A stretch of 64,000 nucleotides of DNA from Gilvimarinus polysaccharolyticus (GCF_001187555.1 NZ_LFIJ01000001.1:1142169-1206168), one strand, 5' to 3'; positions 54,521 through 62,878 are shown, counted from the stretch's first letter. Notes: a model not told the origin generated them from the letters alone. Translations and numbers: made by a program.

Positions 54521-54568
54521 AACAGACTCCGTTGGTTTATTGGCAGTTGAACTTACTTAGCAGAAGTA

Positions 54569-54586
54569 TTGCAACCGTTGTGCCAA
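54569..54586 (-). promoter_or_regulatory. Sigma-54 promoter of flgF operon
   Basis: Minus strand TTGGCACAACGGTTGCAA is a full consensus match with GG and GC 10 nt apart. Predicted start near 54559. Confidence 0.9.
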
Positions 54587-54655
54587 CATCAAACACCCTG
54601 CTATAGCTGGGCTACAAGACACTTTCAAGAAACGGCAAATAACACGCACAAAAAA

Positions 54656-54683
54656 GCGGCAAACCGCTTCCGCCGTTTGCCGC
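54656..54683. terminator. Terminator after flgE (GCGGCAA-type hairpin)
   Basis: Nine-bp arms GCGGCAAAC and GTTTGCCGC with a 10-nt loop, A-run before and after on the plus strand, so T-runs follow on both strands. It lies 39 nt after the flgE stop and about 70 nt upstream of the flgF promoter. Confidence 0.85.
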
Positions 54684-54721
54684 CGCAAAAAAATGCTGTT
54701 TGCACCCGCAGGTGCAACTTG

Positions 54722-55993
54722 TTAACGCAGATTAATAATGGTTTGCGTGGTCTGGTTAGCCGTCTCAATAGTCTTAGAGTTAGCCTGAAAGTTACGCTGA
54801 GCAATAATCAAGTTAACCAACTGTTCAGACAAATCAACGTTGGACTCCTCCAACGCGCCAGCTTGAATATCACCAAACGAAGCCGAACCTGGAGCACCAA
54901 CAATTAACTCACCGCTGTCGGCAGTTTGCCCCCAGAGGGTTGAGCCGACAGGCTTAAGCGCCTCTAAATTATTAAAATTAGCCAACGCTACCTGACCAAT
55001 AACTTGTGCTTCGCCGTTGGTGAAACGAGCAAAAATAAGACCTTGCTCATCGATATCAATACCGGCTAAGCGACCCGTGGTGTAGCCATCTTGACTGAGG
55101 GTTTCAACCGAGAAGCCACTACCGTATTGAGTAGAGCTGGCAAGATCAACGTTTATGTTCATAGGCGCCGCGCCGTTAGTGGGCGTCCAAGCAATATCAA
55201 ACACATCACCCGCCACTAATGCGCCCACGCTATCAAACGTTACATTCCGTGCAGAGGGGTTCGCAGGAACCGTCGGCACACCATTGGTTATAGCAACATC
55301 TTCGCCGTCAATCTGCACATAAACATCCCACTCATTCGCCTCGGCAGGTGTAGGAGCAGGGTTAAGATCGTCGTAACGTTTTACAAAATACTGACTGAGT
55401 GTATGCGGGTTACCCAAACTATCGTAGACAGTCGCCGATGTGGCATTGTTATAACTGGCCGGATCATCTGGATCAAAAGGCGTCACCAAGGGCACAGCTT
55501 TACGGGCATCCAAATTAAAGGAGATATCCAGTTCAGTAGTCACATTTGGCGGCTGATTATCAACCTCCACTTGTAAATCCTCGAGAATGCCGCCAACATT
55601 ACCCGCATCATCGGCAACAAATCCTTGCAAGTTAGAGCCGGTGTTATTGACGATATAGCCGTCCTTATCCAAGCCAAAGGTACCATCGCGACCGTAAAGT
55701 TTATCGCCAGCGTTATCGAGAATAAACATCCCCGCCCCATTGATAGCCAGATCCAGTTGGTTTTCAGTGAAGTTCAGGTTGCCCTGGCTAAACTGTTGGC
55801 GAATTTTTTGTAAGTTGACCCCCGAGCCCGGTGTGTTAGAGCCGCTGCCAAGCAATGAGCTAGCGTATACATCACCAAATTCAGCACGCGAATTTTTAAA
55901 GCCGGTAGTGCTGGCATTGGCAATGTTATTACCAGTCACCTTTAGATCAGTATTGGCGGCGCGAATGCCGCTAAGAGCAGTATTAAAAGGCAT
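54722..55993 (-). CDS. flgE: Flagellar hook protein FlgE
   Basis: 423 aa. N-terminal GIRAANTDLKVTGNNIANAS and TGFKNSRAEFGDVY, a central hook domain (about 150-320, Asp/Pro/Asn-rich), and C-terminal LEESNVDLSEQLVNLIIAQR, FQANSKTIETANQT. Forms the universal joint. Follows flgD by 52 nt; last gene before a terminator. Confidence 0.97.
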   Translation of the reverse strand: MPFNTALSGIRAANTDLKVTGNNIANASTTGFKNSRAEFGDVYASSLLGSGSNTPGSGVNLQKIRQQFSQGNLNFTENQLDLAINGAGMFILDNAGDKLYGRDGTFGLDKDGYIVNNTGSNLQGFVADDAGNVGGILEDLQVEVDNQPPNVTTELDISFNLDARKAVPLVTPFDPDDPASYNNATSATVYDSLGNPHTLSQYFVKRYDDLNPAPTPAEANEWDVYVQIDGEDVAITNGVPTVPANPSARNVTFDSVGALVAGDVFDIAWTPTNGAAPMNINVDLASSTQYGSGFSVETLSQDGYTTGRLAGIDIDEQGLIFARFTNGEAQVIGQVALANFNNLEALKPVGSTLWGQTADSGELIVGAPGSASFGDIQAGALEESNVDLSEQLVNLIIAQRNFQANSKTIETANQTTQTIINLR

Positions 55994-56045
55994 TGTTCGC
56001 TTCTCCTGTTAATGCATACCGGCTGTCGGCGTGCAATTTTTTTAA

Positions 56046-56759
56046 TTAATTAAATTGTTTAATTTCAGAAATATTAACCGCACCAACCCCGGCTAGGTTT
56101 AGAACAATACCTCCGTCATCGGCAAGCGTCACACTGTTTACATTCGCACTTAGTGAGGTTGCAAGCGATTCAGTTTTACCGTCGATACTGGCGTTAACTG
56201 TAAATGTATAATCGCCTGGCGCAAATGGCTCCTCACCGGCGGTCCAATTTGTTAACTCGCCGTCGACCTCCATATACATGCCATCAAAACGAAACACCGC
56301 CTCGCCTGCCTCGCGTGCCCCAAGTGGGATTTGTCCCACCAAAGCGCCACTGGTGTCGTAAATACTCACCTGCACATTGGCGCTTGCCTGCGGTAGATCA
56401 ACCGAACCGGCAACAATACCGCCCTCGGCTAAGTAGGTTGTATCGGTTGGTACTGTCACCGAGCGGCCTACCAGCGATGAAGCTTGCAGTGCTTGGTTAG
56501 ACATAAAGCTACCGCTAAAATCTTCAAAGCTGGTGTTTAAACGCTCCAGCCCCTCTACCGAGCTAAACTGCGCCAACTGGGCAATAAATTCGGTGTTATC
56601 CTGTGGGCTTAACGGGTCTTGGTTATTCATTTGAGTAATCATCAACTCTAAAAATGCCGTTTGCCCCAGCTCATTGGTCTTAGTCTCGGGCTCTTTTTTG
56701 TTGATGCTCAGGTTGCTCAAAATATTGCTCGTCGAGCTTGTTTCATTGACTGCTGTCAT
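56046..56759 (-). CDS. flgD: Hook-capping protein FlgD
   Basis: 237 aa. N-terminal cap motif (LGQTAFLELMITQMNNQDPL, DNTEFIAQLAQFSSVEGLE), then Fn3/tudor-like middle with FDGMYMEVDG, PFAPGDYTFTVNA. The scaffold for hook assembly, not kept in the finished structure. Starts 9 nt after flgC. Confidence 0.96.
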   Translation of the reverse strand: MTAVNETSSTSNILSNLSINKKEPETKTNELGQTAFLELMITQMNNQDPLSPQDNTEFIAQLAQFSSVEGLERLNTSFEDFSGSFMSNQALQASSLVGRSVTVPTDTTYLAEGGIVAGSVDLPQASANVQVSIYDTSGALVGQIPLGAREAGEAVFRFDGMYMEVDGELTNWTAGEEPFAPGDYTFTVNASIDGKTESLATSLSANVNSVTLADDGGIVLNLAGVGAVNISEIKQFN

Positions 56760-56768
56760 GGCGTTACC

Positions 56769-57212
56769 CTACTGTCCCAGCGTTAATACACGTTGCGCCA
56801 TTTGCTTGGCGGCATTCATTACTTCAACATTTACCTGAAACGAGCGCGAGGCCGAGATCATATTGGTCATCTCTTCAACCACGTTAACGTTGGGGTAGTA
56901 GACATAACCGTCTTCGTCAGCGAGTGGATGGGTGGGTTCAAAACGTTGCTGATACGGCGCATCACTCTCAACCACCCCTAACACCTGCACTCCAGCGCTG
57001 GCATCTTGGTCGTTGCCATCCATTGCCGTTGCGCCAAACGCCATCGCATCACGAGCCATAGCGGCAAATACTGGCTGACGAGCGCGATACACATCGCCCG
57101 CGCTAGATGAAGCTGACTGCGCGTTTGCCAAATTACTGGCCGTGGTATTTAGGCGTAAACTTTGCGCGTTCATGCCCGAGCCTGCTACGTCAAATATGTT
57201 TCCAATCGCCAT
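56769..57212 (-). CDS. flgC: Proximal rod protein FlgC
   Basis: 147 aa. N-terminal rod motif (GMNAQSLRLNTTASNLANAQ) and C-terminal YPNVNVVEEMTNMISASRSF, NVEVMNAAKQMAQRVLTLGQ. Starts 35 nt after flgB. Confidence 0.97.
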   Translation of the reverse strand: MAIGNIFDVAGSGMNAQSLRLNTTASNLANAQSASSSAGDVYRARQPVFAAMARDAMAFGATAMDGNDQDASAGVQVLGVVESDAPYQQRFEPTHPLADEDGYVYYPNVNVVEEMTNMISASRSFQVNVEVMNAAKQMAQRVLTLGQ

Positions 57213-57247
57213 GGGGTATCTCCAACGTCGAATTTGTTATTACCGGT

Positions 57248-57658
57248 TTACTGGCCAGTAATGGCGCTAGATAAACCTTTAAATTTTTTGTTCAACAGCA
57301 TAAAGCTGGCCTGAAAATCTAATGCGTTTTTCATAAAGGCCGCGTGCTCTACTTGGTCTTCAACAGTGTTGCCGTCAATAGAGCTTTGATTCGGAATTCG
57401 AAAACCCAGCGCTACATCGCCACCAGCTAAGCCGTTGCCATCTAAGTGGCCCGATTGGGTCTTGCTGAGACTTACATTTGACGAGCTACCCGCAGGGCGA
57501 GCAATACGGTCAAGTTCGGCCTTAAAATCCATATCGCGAGCTTTAAAGCCTGGGGTGTCGGCATTTGCTAGATTGTTGGCCAACACCTCAGCGCGACGTG
57601 ACCTTAGCTGTAGCGCTGGTTCATGAATGCCTAATGCGTCGGAAAAGGAAATGGCCAT
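57248..57658 (-). CDS. flgB: Proximal rod protein FlgB
   Basis: 136 aa from the ATG at 57656-57658, close to the 138 aa of E. coli FlgB. LRSRRAEVLANNLANADTPG and FKARDMDFKAEL are hallmark. An in-frame reading up to 57700 would begin upstream of the predicted sigma-54 transcription start (near 57694) and is rejected. First gene of flgBCDE. Confidence 0.97.
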   Translation of the reverse strand: MAISFSDALGIHEPALQLRSRRAEVLANNLANADTPGFKARDMDFKAELDRIARPAGSSSNVSLSKTQSGHLDGNGLAGGDVALGFRIPNQSSIDGNTVEDQVEHAAFMKNALDFQASFMLLNKKFKGLSSAITGQ

Positions 57659-57703
57659 TTTCAATTGCTCGCTGTGCGTAATTAATTGCGTTACAAGCAA
57701 TAA

Positions 57704-57720
57704 AGCACAGGCCGTGCCAA
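57704..57720 (-). promoter_or_regulatory. Sigma-54 promoter of flgBCDE
   Basis: Minus strand TTGGCACGGCCTGTGCT; -24 box perfect, one mismatch in the -12, 10 nt between GG and GC. Start near 57694, 36 nt before flgB. Confidence 0.8.
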
Positions 57721-57815
57721 AAACAAGAGAAAAACATAACTAATTGTTTTTATTATTGTTTTTTTTAAATAAACTCTGATTGCAAGCGAACAAAGAGGAA
57801 AACACTAAGGGCAAG

Positions 57816-57846
57816 GCGGCAAGGCGTTACCGCTGCCAGTTGCCGC
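57816..57846. repeat. GCGGCAA/TTGCCGC inverted repeat between cheR and flgB
   Basis: Arms GCGGCAA (57816-57822) and TTGCCGC (57840-57846) with a 17-nt loop, flanked by GGCAAG/CTTGCC sequence. It lies 62 nt after the cheR stop; no T-run, so terminator function is unclear. Confidence 0.55.
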
Positions 57847-57907
57847 TTGCCTGCCGCAATTAAAGAGGTAATAAAGAAGAATGAACAGAGAGGTTTAAGC
57901 TCGAAGC

Positions 57908-58768
57908 TTACAGCGCGCGATATAAAATACCCGGCTCGCAACGAATCATCTCAAACAAATGGGAGGCGCCAGCAACCCCTTCGGATGAGCCTAGGAACAC
58001 GATGCCTCCAGGCTTGAGACTGGCGTGGATTTTTTCTAGGATCCGTGTTTTAAGCGCTGCGTCAAAATAAATAAGCACATTGCGACAAAAGACTATATCG
58101 AAGCGTCCAAGTGCTGCGTATGAATCCAGCAGATTAATAGCTTTAAACTCGATGCATTCACGCAACTTAGGCTTTACTTGCCAGCGGTCACCATCGAGTG
58201 GCTCGAAGTAAGCGTCGCGCCGCTCTTGCGATAGGCCGCGCATCACCGAAAGCTTATCGTAAATACCTTGGCGCGCTTGCTCGAGCACGATGGACGATAA
58301 ATCGGTTGCCACGATTTGCACCGGTCGCGCTAACGCCCCCATAGCGCGTCGCCGATACTCATCAACTGTCATACTTAAAGAGTACGGCTCTTGCCCTGAT
58401 GAGCACGCCGCCGACCAAACCCTAATTGGCCCAAACATACGTTTCGATGGCTGCATTAAGTCAGGTAATATAGTCGATTTAAGATATTCAAACGGATAGT
58501 TATCGCGAAACCAGAATGTTTCGTTGGTAGTCATTACATCGATAACTTGATCGCGCAAGCGACGGTTTGAATTACGCTTTAAGACCCCGACCAACTCAGA
58601 GAACGACTCTAAGTTGTGCTCTTCTAGCAAACGCCGCACACGATTAGTTACCAGATATTGCTTGTTCTCCCCTAGTGAGATACCACAGGCGTCCTGCAAA
58701 AACTCGCGAAAGTGATCAAACTCGACTTGCGCCAGTGTTCCGCCTTGGGCGGTACGGTCAGTTGTCAT
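57908..58768 (-). CDS. cheR: Chemotaxis protein methyltransferase CheR
   Basis: 286 aa SAM-dependent methylase of receptor glutamates. N-terminal helical domain about 15-85 (FREFLQDACGISLGENKQYL), SAM domain about 95-286 with VWSAACSSGQEPYSLSM, ATDLSSIVLEQARQG and DIVFCRNVLIYFD. Works against CheB. Separated from cheV by 79 nt. Confidence 0.96.
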   Translation of the reverse strand: MTTDRTAQGGTLAQVEFDHFREFLQDACGISLGENKQYLVTNRVRRLLEEHNLESFSELVGVLKRNSNRRLRDQVIDVMTTNETFWFRDNYPFEYLKSTILPDLMQPSKRMFGPIRVWSAACSSGQEPYSLSMTVDEYRRRAMGALARPVQIVATDLSSIVLEQARQGIYDKLSVMRGLSQERRDAYFEPLDGDRWQVKPKLRECIEFKAINLLDSYAALGRFDIVFCRNVLIYFDAALKTRILEKIHASLKPGGIVFLGSSEGVAGASHLFEMIRCEPGILYRAL

Positions 58769-58847
58769 ACCCGTCCTTTCATTGTGCCGTTACGGCAAAA
58801 GCCTGATCTCAACAAGTGCATTAAATACTCATAGTATCATATTGATT

Positions 58848-59801
58848 TTACTCGAGTTTATCTAGCAGGTTCTCGCCTGATATAGCCAGTACCCGATCGT
58901 TAACCCGCTGCGCCAACTCATCGGGATGGAACTTCGCCAAAAAGTCATCGGCACCCACTTTTTTAACCATCGCGGCGTTGAAAACACCGCTAAGCGAGGT
59001 GTGCAACACAATATACATTTTATTTAGCGTACTATTTGCTCGAACCTCGGCGGTAAATGTGTAACCGTCCATCTCGGGCATTTCGATATCCGAGATAATC
59101 ATAATAAGCTCTTCTAGCGGATTTAAGCCCTCTTTCTCCATATCGAGCAAATAGTTCATCGCCTCTCGGCCATCTTTTTTAAGTGTAGTGCGAATCCCCA
59201 TGGACTCGACTACGCGCTGAATTTGCTTGCGTGCAATATTTGAGTCATCAACGATCAATACATGTTTTTGCACGACTCGCTCGGCAATACCGTCATCGAC
59301 AACACCGGCGCTAACTTGCTCATTAACAGGCGCCACTTCAGCTAAGATTTTTTCTACATCAACAATCTCGACAAGCTTTTCGTCAACCTCTGTCACCGCA
59401 GTTAAGTAGTGCGCCTTACCGGCCCCTGATGGTGGCGGATGGATATCGCTCCAGTTCATATTCACAATGCGGTCTACACCACTCACCAAAAAGCCCTGTT
59501 GTGTGCGGTTATATTCGGTAATGATCACAAAACAATCTGCGAGATTATCCAGTGGCTTACGGCCGATAGCTAGGTTCATATCAAGAATAGGAATGGTGCC
59601 ACCACGAATATGTGCCACCCCGCGTACCACGGCGCTTCGCCCTGGTATTTCATTAAGTGGTGGGCACTGCAGCACCTCTTTCACTTTAAAGACGTTTATG
59701 CCGTACAGCTGTTGGCCGCGAAGCCGAAACAGCAATAGCTCGAGCCGATTTTGCCCGACCAATTGTGTTCTTTGATTGACACCGTCTAACACGCCGGCCA
59801 T
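58848..59801 (-). CDS. cheV: CheV coupling protein (CheW domain plus receiver)
   Basis: 317 aa from the ATG at 59799-59801, which has GAGAGG 5 nt upstream; the alternative 24 nt earlier is TTG. CheW domain about 15-160 (LELLLFRLRGQQLYGINVFK, EIPGRSAVVRGVAHIRGGTI) and C-terminal receiver about 178-300 with phospho-acceptor D238 (IISDIEMPEMDG). It couples receptors to CheA with adaptation by phosphorylation. cheV-cheR order matches Pseudomonas. Confidence 0.96.
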   Translation of the reverse strand: MAGVLDGVNQRTQLVGQNRLELLLFRLRGQQLYGINVFKVKEVLQCPPLNEIPGRSAVVRGVAHIRGGTIPILDMNLAIGRKPLDNLADCFVIITEYNRTQQGFLVSGVDRIVNMNWSDIHPPPSGAGKAHYLTAVTEVDEKLVEIVDVEKILAEVAPVNEQVSAGVVDDGIAERVVQKHVLIVDDSNIARKQIQRVVESMGIRTTLKKDGREAMNYLLDMEKEGLNPLEELIMIISDIEMPEMDGYTFTAEVRANSTLNKMYIVLHTSLSGVFNAAMVKKVGADDFLAKFHPDELAQRVNDRVLAISGENLLDKLE

Positions 59802-60141
59802 AGATACCTCTCCAATCAAGCGCAAGTTGAATCTAGCGCGATATTATCAATACTTTACGCCAAGTATTTAAATTAAAACACTGGACGCCAGCCTATAGCC
59901 ATTACTTCTGCCAGCTTAAGCTTAGAAGTAACCGCAGGCCTGGCCGTCACCCGCTATATACTTTGTTGCACTGCTCGCTGCCGGCACGGTCTTTGCTCTG
60001 TTAGCTCTATACTAGGTTAACGGCTGATTTTTGACGCACTTTAATCACCGACTTAAATATAGTCTAAACGGCGGCCTTATGACGCGTGTTTTATTGAGCC
60101 GCCCTAAAAAACCTTAACCGCTCTTAACAGGAAGTATACAC
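59802..60141. other. Divergent intergenic region cheV/flgA
   Basis: A 340-nt gap. The plus strand holds the flgA sigma-54 promoter (59982-59997). The cheV promoter on the minus strand could not be identified; only AT-rich sequence (near 59862-59880) is seen, and no good sigma-28 match. No ORF. Confidence 0.6.
59982..59997 (+). promoter_or_regulatory. Sigma-54 promoter of flgA
   Basis: CGGCACGGTCTTTGCT; one mismatch from TGGCAC-N5-TTGCW, GG and GC 10 nt apart. Start near 60009 gives a leader of about 133 nt. Confidence 0.75.
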
Positions 60142-60867
60142 ATGACCCGAGCACGCTTGCTCCTCACAAACCTGACATTAGCGCTTGCATTGCTCGCAGC
60201 TGGTGCCGTGGTTGCTGCCACCGAGCAGCAGGATTTAAGCGAGCTAAAAACTCAAGCAACGCTGTTTCTACAGGAGCGTTACGCCCAGCAGCTACAAGCA
60301 TCAACCGATACTAGCGAAGTCACAGTGGCCGCCCCAGACCCGCGTCTACGGCTGGCTAAATGCAGCCAAGCATTAACCTTTAGTGCTAGAGATATGGGCA
60401 ACGACGGCGGGGCCATTAGTGTTAAAGCCATATGTGACGGGGAACAGCCTTGGTCACTTTATTTAAGCGCGCAAGTCGATGTTTATCGTAATGTGCTGGT
60501 AACCGCCATCCCGCTAGCGCGTGGAGCCGTAATAGATATGGCCGCCATTAGTCAGCAACGGCTGAATACTAGCAGCCTGCGCCAAGGTTATCTTACCCTG
60601 CCCGATCAAGCCTTAGGGCTATTGGTGCGCCGCTCACTGGACGTAGGTGAGCCACTACGCACTGGCGTGCTAGAGCAGCCTTTAGCGGTTAAACGCGGTG
60701 ATATCGTGACACTTGAGTCTACTAATGGCGCGATTATAGTAGCCACCCAAGCGGAAGCACTTAGCAACGGCCGTGTGGGGGAACAAATTCGCGTAAAAAA
60801 CACCAGTTCGAAACGTGTCGTTAGAGCTAATATCTTGGGCGAAGGTCGCGTTGGCGCCAATTTTTAG
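60142..60867 (+). CDS. flgA: P-ring assembly chaperone FlgA
   Basis: 241 aa periplasmic protein with a signal peptide (ARLLLTNLTLALALLAAG, cleavage predicted after AVVA, about residue 25). SAF/ChapFlgA domain about 110-240 with VTAIPLARGAVIDMAAISQQ, LRTGVLEQPLAVKRGD and NGRVGEQIRVKNTSSKR. AGGAAG lies 7 nt before the ATG. Assists FlgI assembly. First gene on the plus strand after the flagellar block. Confidence 0.95.
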   Translation: MTRARLLLTNLTLALALLAAGAVVAATEQQDLSELKTQATLFLQERYAQQLQASTDTSEVTVAAPDPRLRLAKCSQALTFSARDMGNDGGAISVKAICDGEQPWSLYLSAQVDVYRNVLVTAIPLARGAVIDMAAISQQRLNTSSLRQGYLTLPDQALGLLVRRSLDVGEPLRTGVLEQPLAVKRGDIVTLESTNGAIIVATQAEALSNGRVGEQIRVKNTSSKRVVRANILGEGRVGANF

Positions 60868-60918
60868 ACGGTTTGTGGCTCAATGTGAACTAAATCGCAA
60901 AAAAGTGACAGAAAATAC

Positions 60919-60945
60919 TAAAGTTGTACGCCTGCCCGCCGAAAG
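60919..60945 (+). promoter_or_regulatory. Sigma-28 (FliA) promoter of flgMN
   Basis: TAAAGTTG, 11 nt, GCCGAAAG: 13 of 16 consensus bases. Start near 60953, about 94 nt before flgM. Autogenous control of the FliA inhibitor by FliA is well known. Confidence 0.8.
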
Positions 60946-61046
60946 CGGATGTAGACGAGTTGCATGTAACGCTACGGCGAGCACGCACTCTGTGTATTGG
61001 CAAGTACCGAGGCTACCTCGGCATCAGGCAACGTTGGGAACATACT

Positions 61047-61361
61047 ATGGTTATTGATACTTCAAATACAGTAAAAACAAATACGGCCAACAGCGGACGT
61101 ACAACGGCTACCGCCGGTAATGCACGGGCGGATAAAACTAGCCCGCAAGCTCAAGGACAAGCGAGCAGTGGCGCTGACAGCGTCGCACTAAGCCCGGAGG
61201 CGCAAACCATTAGCCATTTACGTGAGGCGATAGACAATGCCTCAGGCGTAGACAGCGAACGCGTTAATAGCATTAAGCTGGCGATTGCAGAGGGACGATT
61301 TGAAATCAACCCAGAGCGCTTAGCTCAAGCCATGCTGGCGCAAGACGATTTATTAAGCTGA
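61047..61361 (+). CDS. flgM: Anti-sigma-28 factor FlgM
   Basis: 104 aa, small and disordered-looking. The N-terminal half is Thr/Ala/Ser/Gln-rich; the C-terminal half binds FliA (ISHLREAIDNASGVDSERVN, IKLAIAEGRFEINPERLAQA). The ATG at 61047 was chosen; an ORF extending to 60924 would overlap the promoter. Exported through the hook to free FliA. Co-transcribed with flgN. Confidence 0.94.
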   Translation: MVIDTSNTVKTNTANSGRTTATAGNARADKTSPQAQGQASSGADSVALSPEAQTISHLREAIDNASGVDSERVNSIKLAIAEGRFEINPERLAQAMLAQDDLLS

Positions 61362-61503
61362 TACAGCTTTAAGACTTAAACTGGTGTCGAGTCCATTTGC
61401 CTGAGCTCGTCATCGGCTACTGCCCTGCCGATTAATGCATTGACTGGCAGGGTGCTGGGTTTACCCCTAGCATTGCCAATACACACTCATACAGAGGTTT
61501 GTC

Positions 61504-61980
61504 ATGTCCGCCAATCCACAGCTGGTACGTGAAATGCTCAACCGCGATTTACACGCGGCGCAACGGCTACAAGAACTACTAATCGAAGAGCGTGGATTAC
61601 TGCAAACACGTAATCACGAAGCCCTAGTCACGCTTATCAGCGAGAAAAACTCCCACCTCACCTTACTTGAAGGCCACGCAAAAGAACGCGCAGCGCTATT
61701 ACAAGCATTACAGCTAGATGACAACCCTCAAAGCTGGCAGGAATTTTTAGCCTCTGATGCACACTTAACTGAGCTGATTCCTTTGTGGCAGCAGCTGCAC
61801 AACGAAGTGAGCCAATGTAATGAGCTTAATAACCTTAATGGCAAATTAGTGGCCCGCTCGCAGCAAACCCTTAAACGGCTACTCGATCTAGTCCGCGGTA
61901 AAACATCCACCGCGGGCTTATACGATGCCAGCGGCAGCGCCACCAACAGCTCATCAAGCAACACACTAACTCGCGCATAA
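61504..61980 (+). CDS. flgN: Flagellar chaperone FlgN
   Basis: 158 aa, helical. HAAQRLQELLIEERGLLQTR and LVTLISEKNSHLTLLEGHAK, ELNNLNGKLVARSQQTLKRL are typical of FlgN, the FlgK/FlgL chaperone. The C-terminus is Ser/Asn/Thr-rich. A CCCTGCC/GGCAGGG hairpin (61423-61452) lies in the 142-nt gap after flgM without T-run. In Pseudomonas a PilZ protein gene (flgZ) follows; here a tRNA does. Confidence 0.93.
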   Translation: MSANPQLVREMLNRDLHAAQRLQELLIEERGLLQTRNHEALVTLISEKNSHLTLLEGHAKERAALLQALQLDDNPQSWQEFLASDAHLTELIPLWQQLHNEVSQCNELNNLNGKLVARSQQTLKRLLDLVRGKTSTAGLYDASGSATNSSSSNTLTRA

Positions 61981-62009
61981 CGGATCTGGGAATTTAATAC
62001 ACTCTTTTC

Positions 62010-62038
62010 TTGGATTATTGCAGTAAAGTTTCTACAAT
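62010..62038 (+). promoter_or_regulatory. Sigma-70-type promoter of tRNA-Arg
   Basis: TTGGAT, 17 nt, TACAAT, with predicted start near 62045, about 8 nt before the mature tRNA. Confidence 0.65.
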
Positions 62039-62052
62039 GGCGCCTCGCAAAA

Positions 62053-62129
62053 GCCCCGGTAGCTCAGCTGGATAGAGCAGCCGCCTCCTAAGCGGCAGGT
62101 CGGACGTTCGAATCGTCTCCGGGGCGCCA
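62053..62129 (+). tRNA. tRNA-Arg (anticodon CCT)
   Basis: A 77-nt gene with CCA encoded. Acceptor GCCCCGG pairs with CCGGGGC; D arm GCTC...GAGC; anticodon stem GCCGC/GCGGC around loop CTCCTAA, with anticodon CCT at 62087-62089 reading AGG; T loop TTCGAAT. It lies between flgN and rsmE. tRNA-Arg genes are frequent integration sites, but no integrase or duplicate of its 3' end is seen nearby. Confidence 0.97.
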
Positions 62130-62146
62130 TTTATTACAGCCTATTT

Positions 62147-62860
62147 ATGAACCTAATCCTATTATTTGCCGACGATTTTGACTCTCACGGTTTTGCCGTA
62201 CTACGCGACCCTCGCCGTATAGAACATATTTGTCAGGTTCACCGCGCCAAACTGGGTGACACGTTACGTGTCGGTCAAGTAGATGGATTAATGGGCAACG
62301 GTAAAATAGTACAACTACAATCGCAGCAAATCACTTTAGAGCTCAACCTAACCGAGCCACCGCCACCGCCGTCTAATATTCACCTGATTCTTGCTTTGCC
62401 GCGTCCGCCAATGCTTAAACGGACGCTGCAAACCATCGCCACACTTGGTGTAAAGCAACTCACATTGCTACAAAGCGCACGGGTCGAGAAAAGCTATTGG
62501 CAATCGCCACAACTGCAACCACAAAAAATACACTCCGAGTTGCTGCTTGGGCTTGAGCAGGGTTGCGACACTCAGTTTCCGGTTATTCATACCGCCAAAC
62601 GTTTTCGACCGTTTGTCGAAGATCAGCTGCCTGAACTAATACGCGACCACGACGCCATACTGGCACACCCTTACGTAGATGCCCCCTGCCCCACAACCAC
62701 CAGCCGGCCAACATTACTCGCGATTGGCCCAGAGGGCGGCTTTATTGATAACGAAATCAATATGCTAACTAAGGCTGGGTTTAAAGGTGTGACACTGGGA
62801 CGGCGCATTATGCGAGTAGAAACTGTGGTGCCCTATTTACTGGGGCACCTTGGTGGCTAA
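62147..62860 (+). CDS. rsmE: 16S rRNA m3U1498 methyltransferase RsmE
   Basis: 237 aa SPOUT methyltransferase acting on 16S rRNA U1498 in the ribosome small subunit. N-terminal PUA-like part (RDPRRIEHICQVHRAKLGDT), C-terminal knot with AIGPEGGFIDNEINML and LGRRIMRVETVVPYLLGHL. The start is only 17 nt after the tRNA CCA and no Shine-Dalgarno sequence is visible there, so it may be read from the tRNA precursor transcript. It converges with the GGDEF-EAL gene. Confidence 0.94.
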   Translation: MNLILLFADDFDSHGFAVLRDPRRIEHICQVHRAKLGDTLRVGQVDGLMGNGKIVQLQSQQITLELNLTEPPPPPSNIHLILALPRPPMLKRTLQTIATLGVKQLTLLQSARVEKSYWQSPQLQPQKIHSELLLGLEQGCDTQFPVIHTAKRFRPFVEDQLPELIRDHDAILAHPYVDAPCPTTTSRPTLLAIGPEGGFIDNEINMLTKAGFKGVTLGRRIMRVETVVPYLLGHLGG

Positions 62861-62878
62861 AAGACAAGGCATCTAAAC

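Noticed and set aside
57659-57700. N-terminal extension of flgB
   Set aside because: Would start above the predicted sigma-54 transcription start, and the added residues are not FlgB-like.
58783-58795. TGCCGT/ACGGCA palindrome between cheV and cheR
   Set aside because: Six-bp arms with a one-base centre and no T-run; could be chance.
60924-61046. N-terminal extension of flgM
   Set aside because: It overlaps the sigma-28 promoter (60919-60945) and the residues are not FlgM-like.
61423-61452. CCCTGCC/GGCAGGG hairpin between flgM and flgN as terminator
   Set aside because: No T-run follows and flgN needs the flgM promoter; at most an mRNA-stability element.
62053-62129. tRNA-Arg as an integrated-element attachment site
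   Set aside because: No integrase, no direct repeat of the tRNA 3' end and only housekeeping genes downstream.
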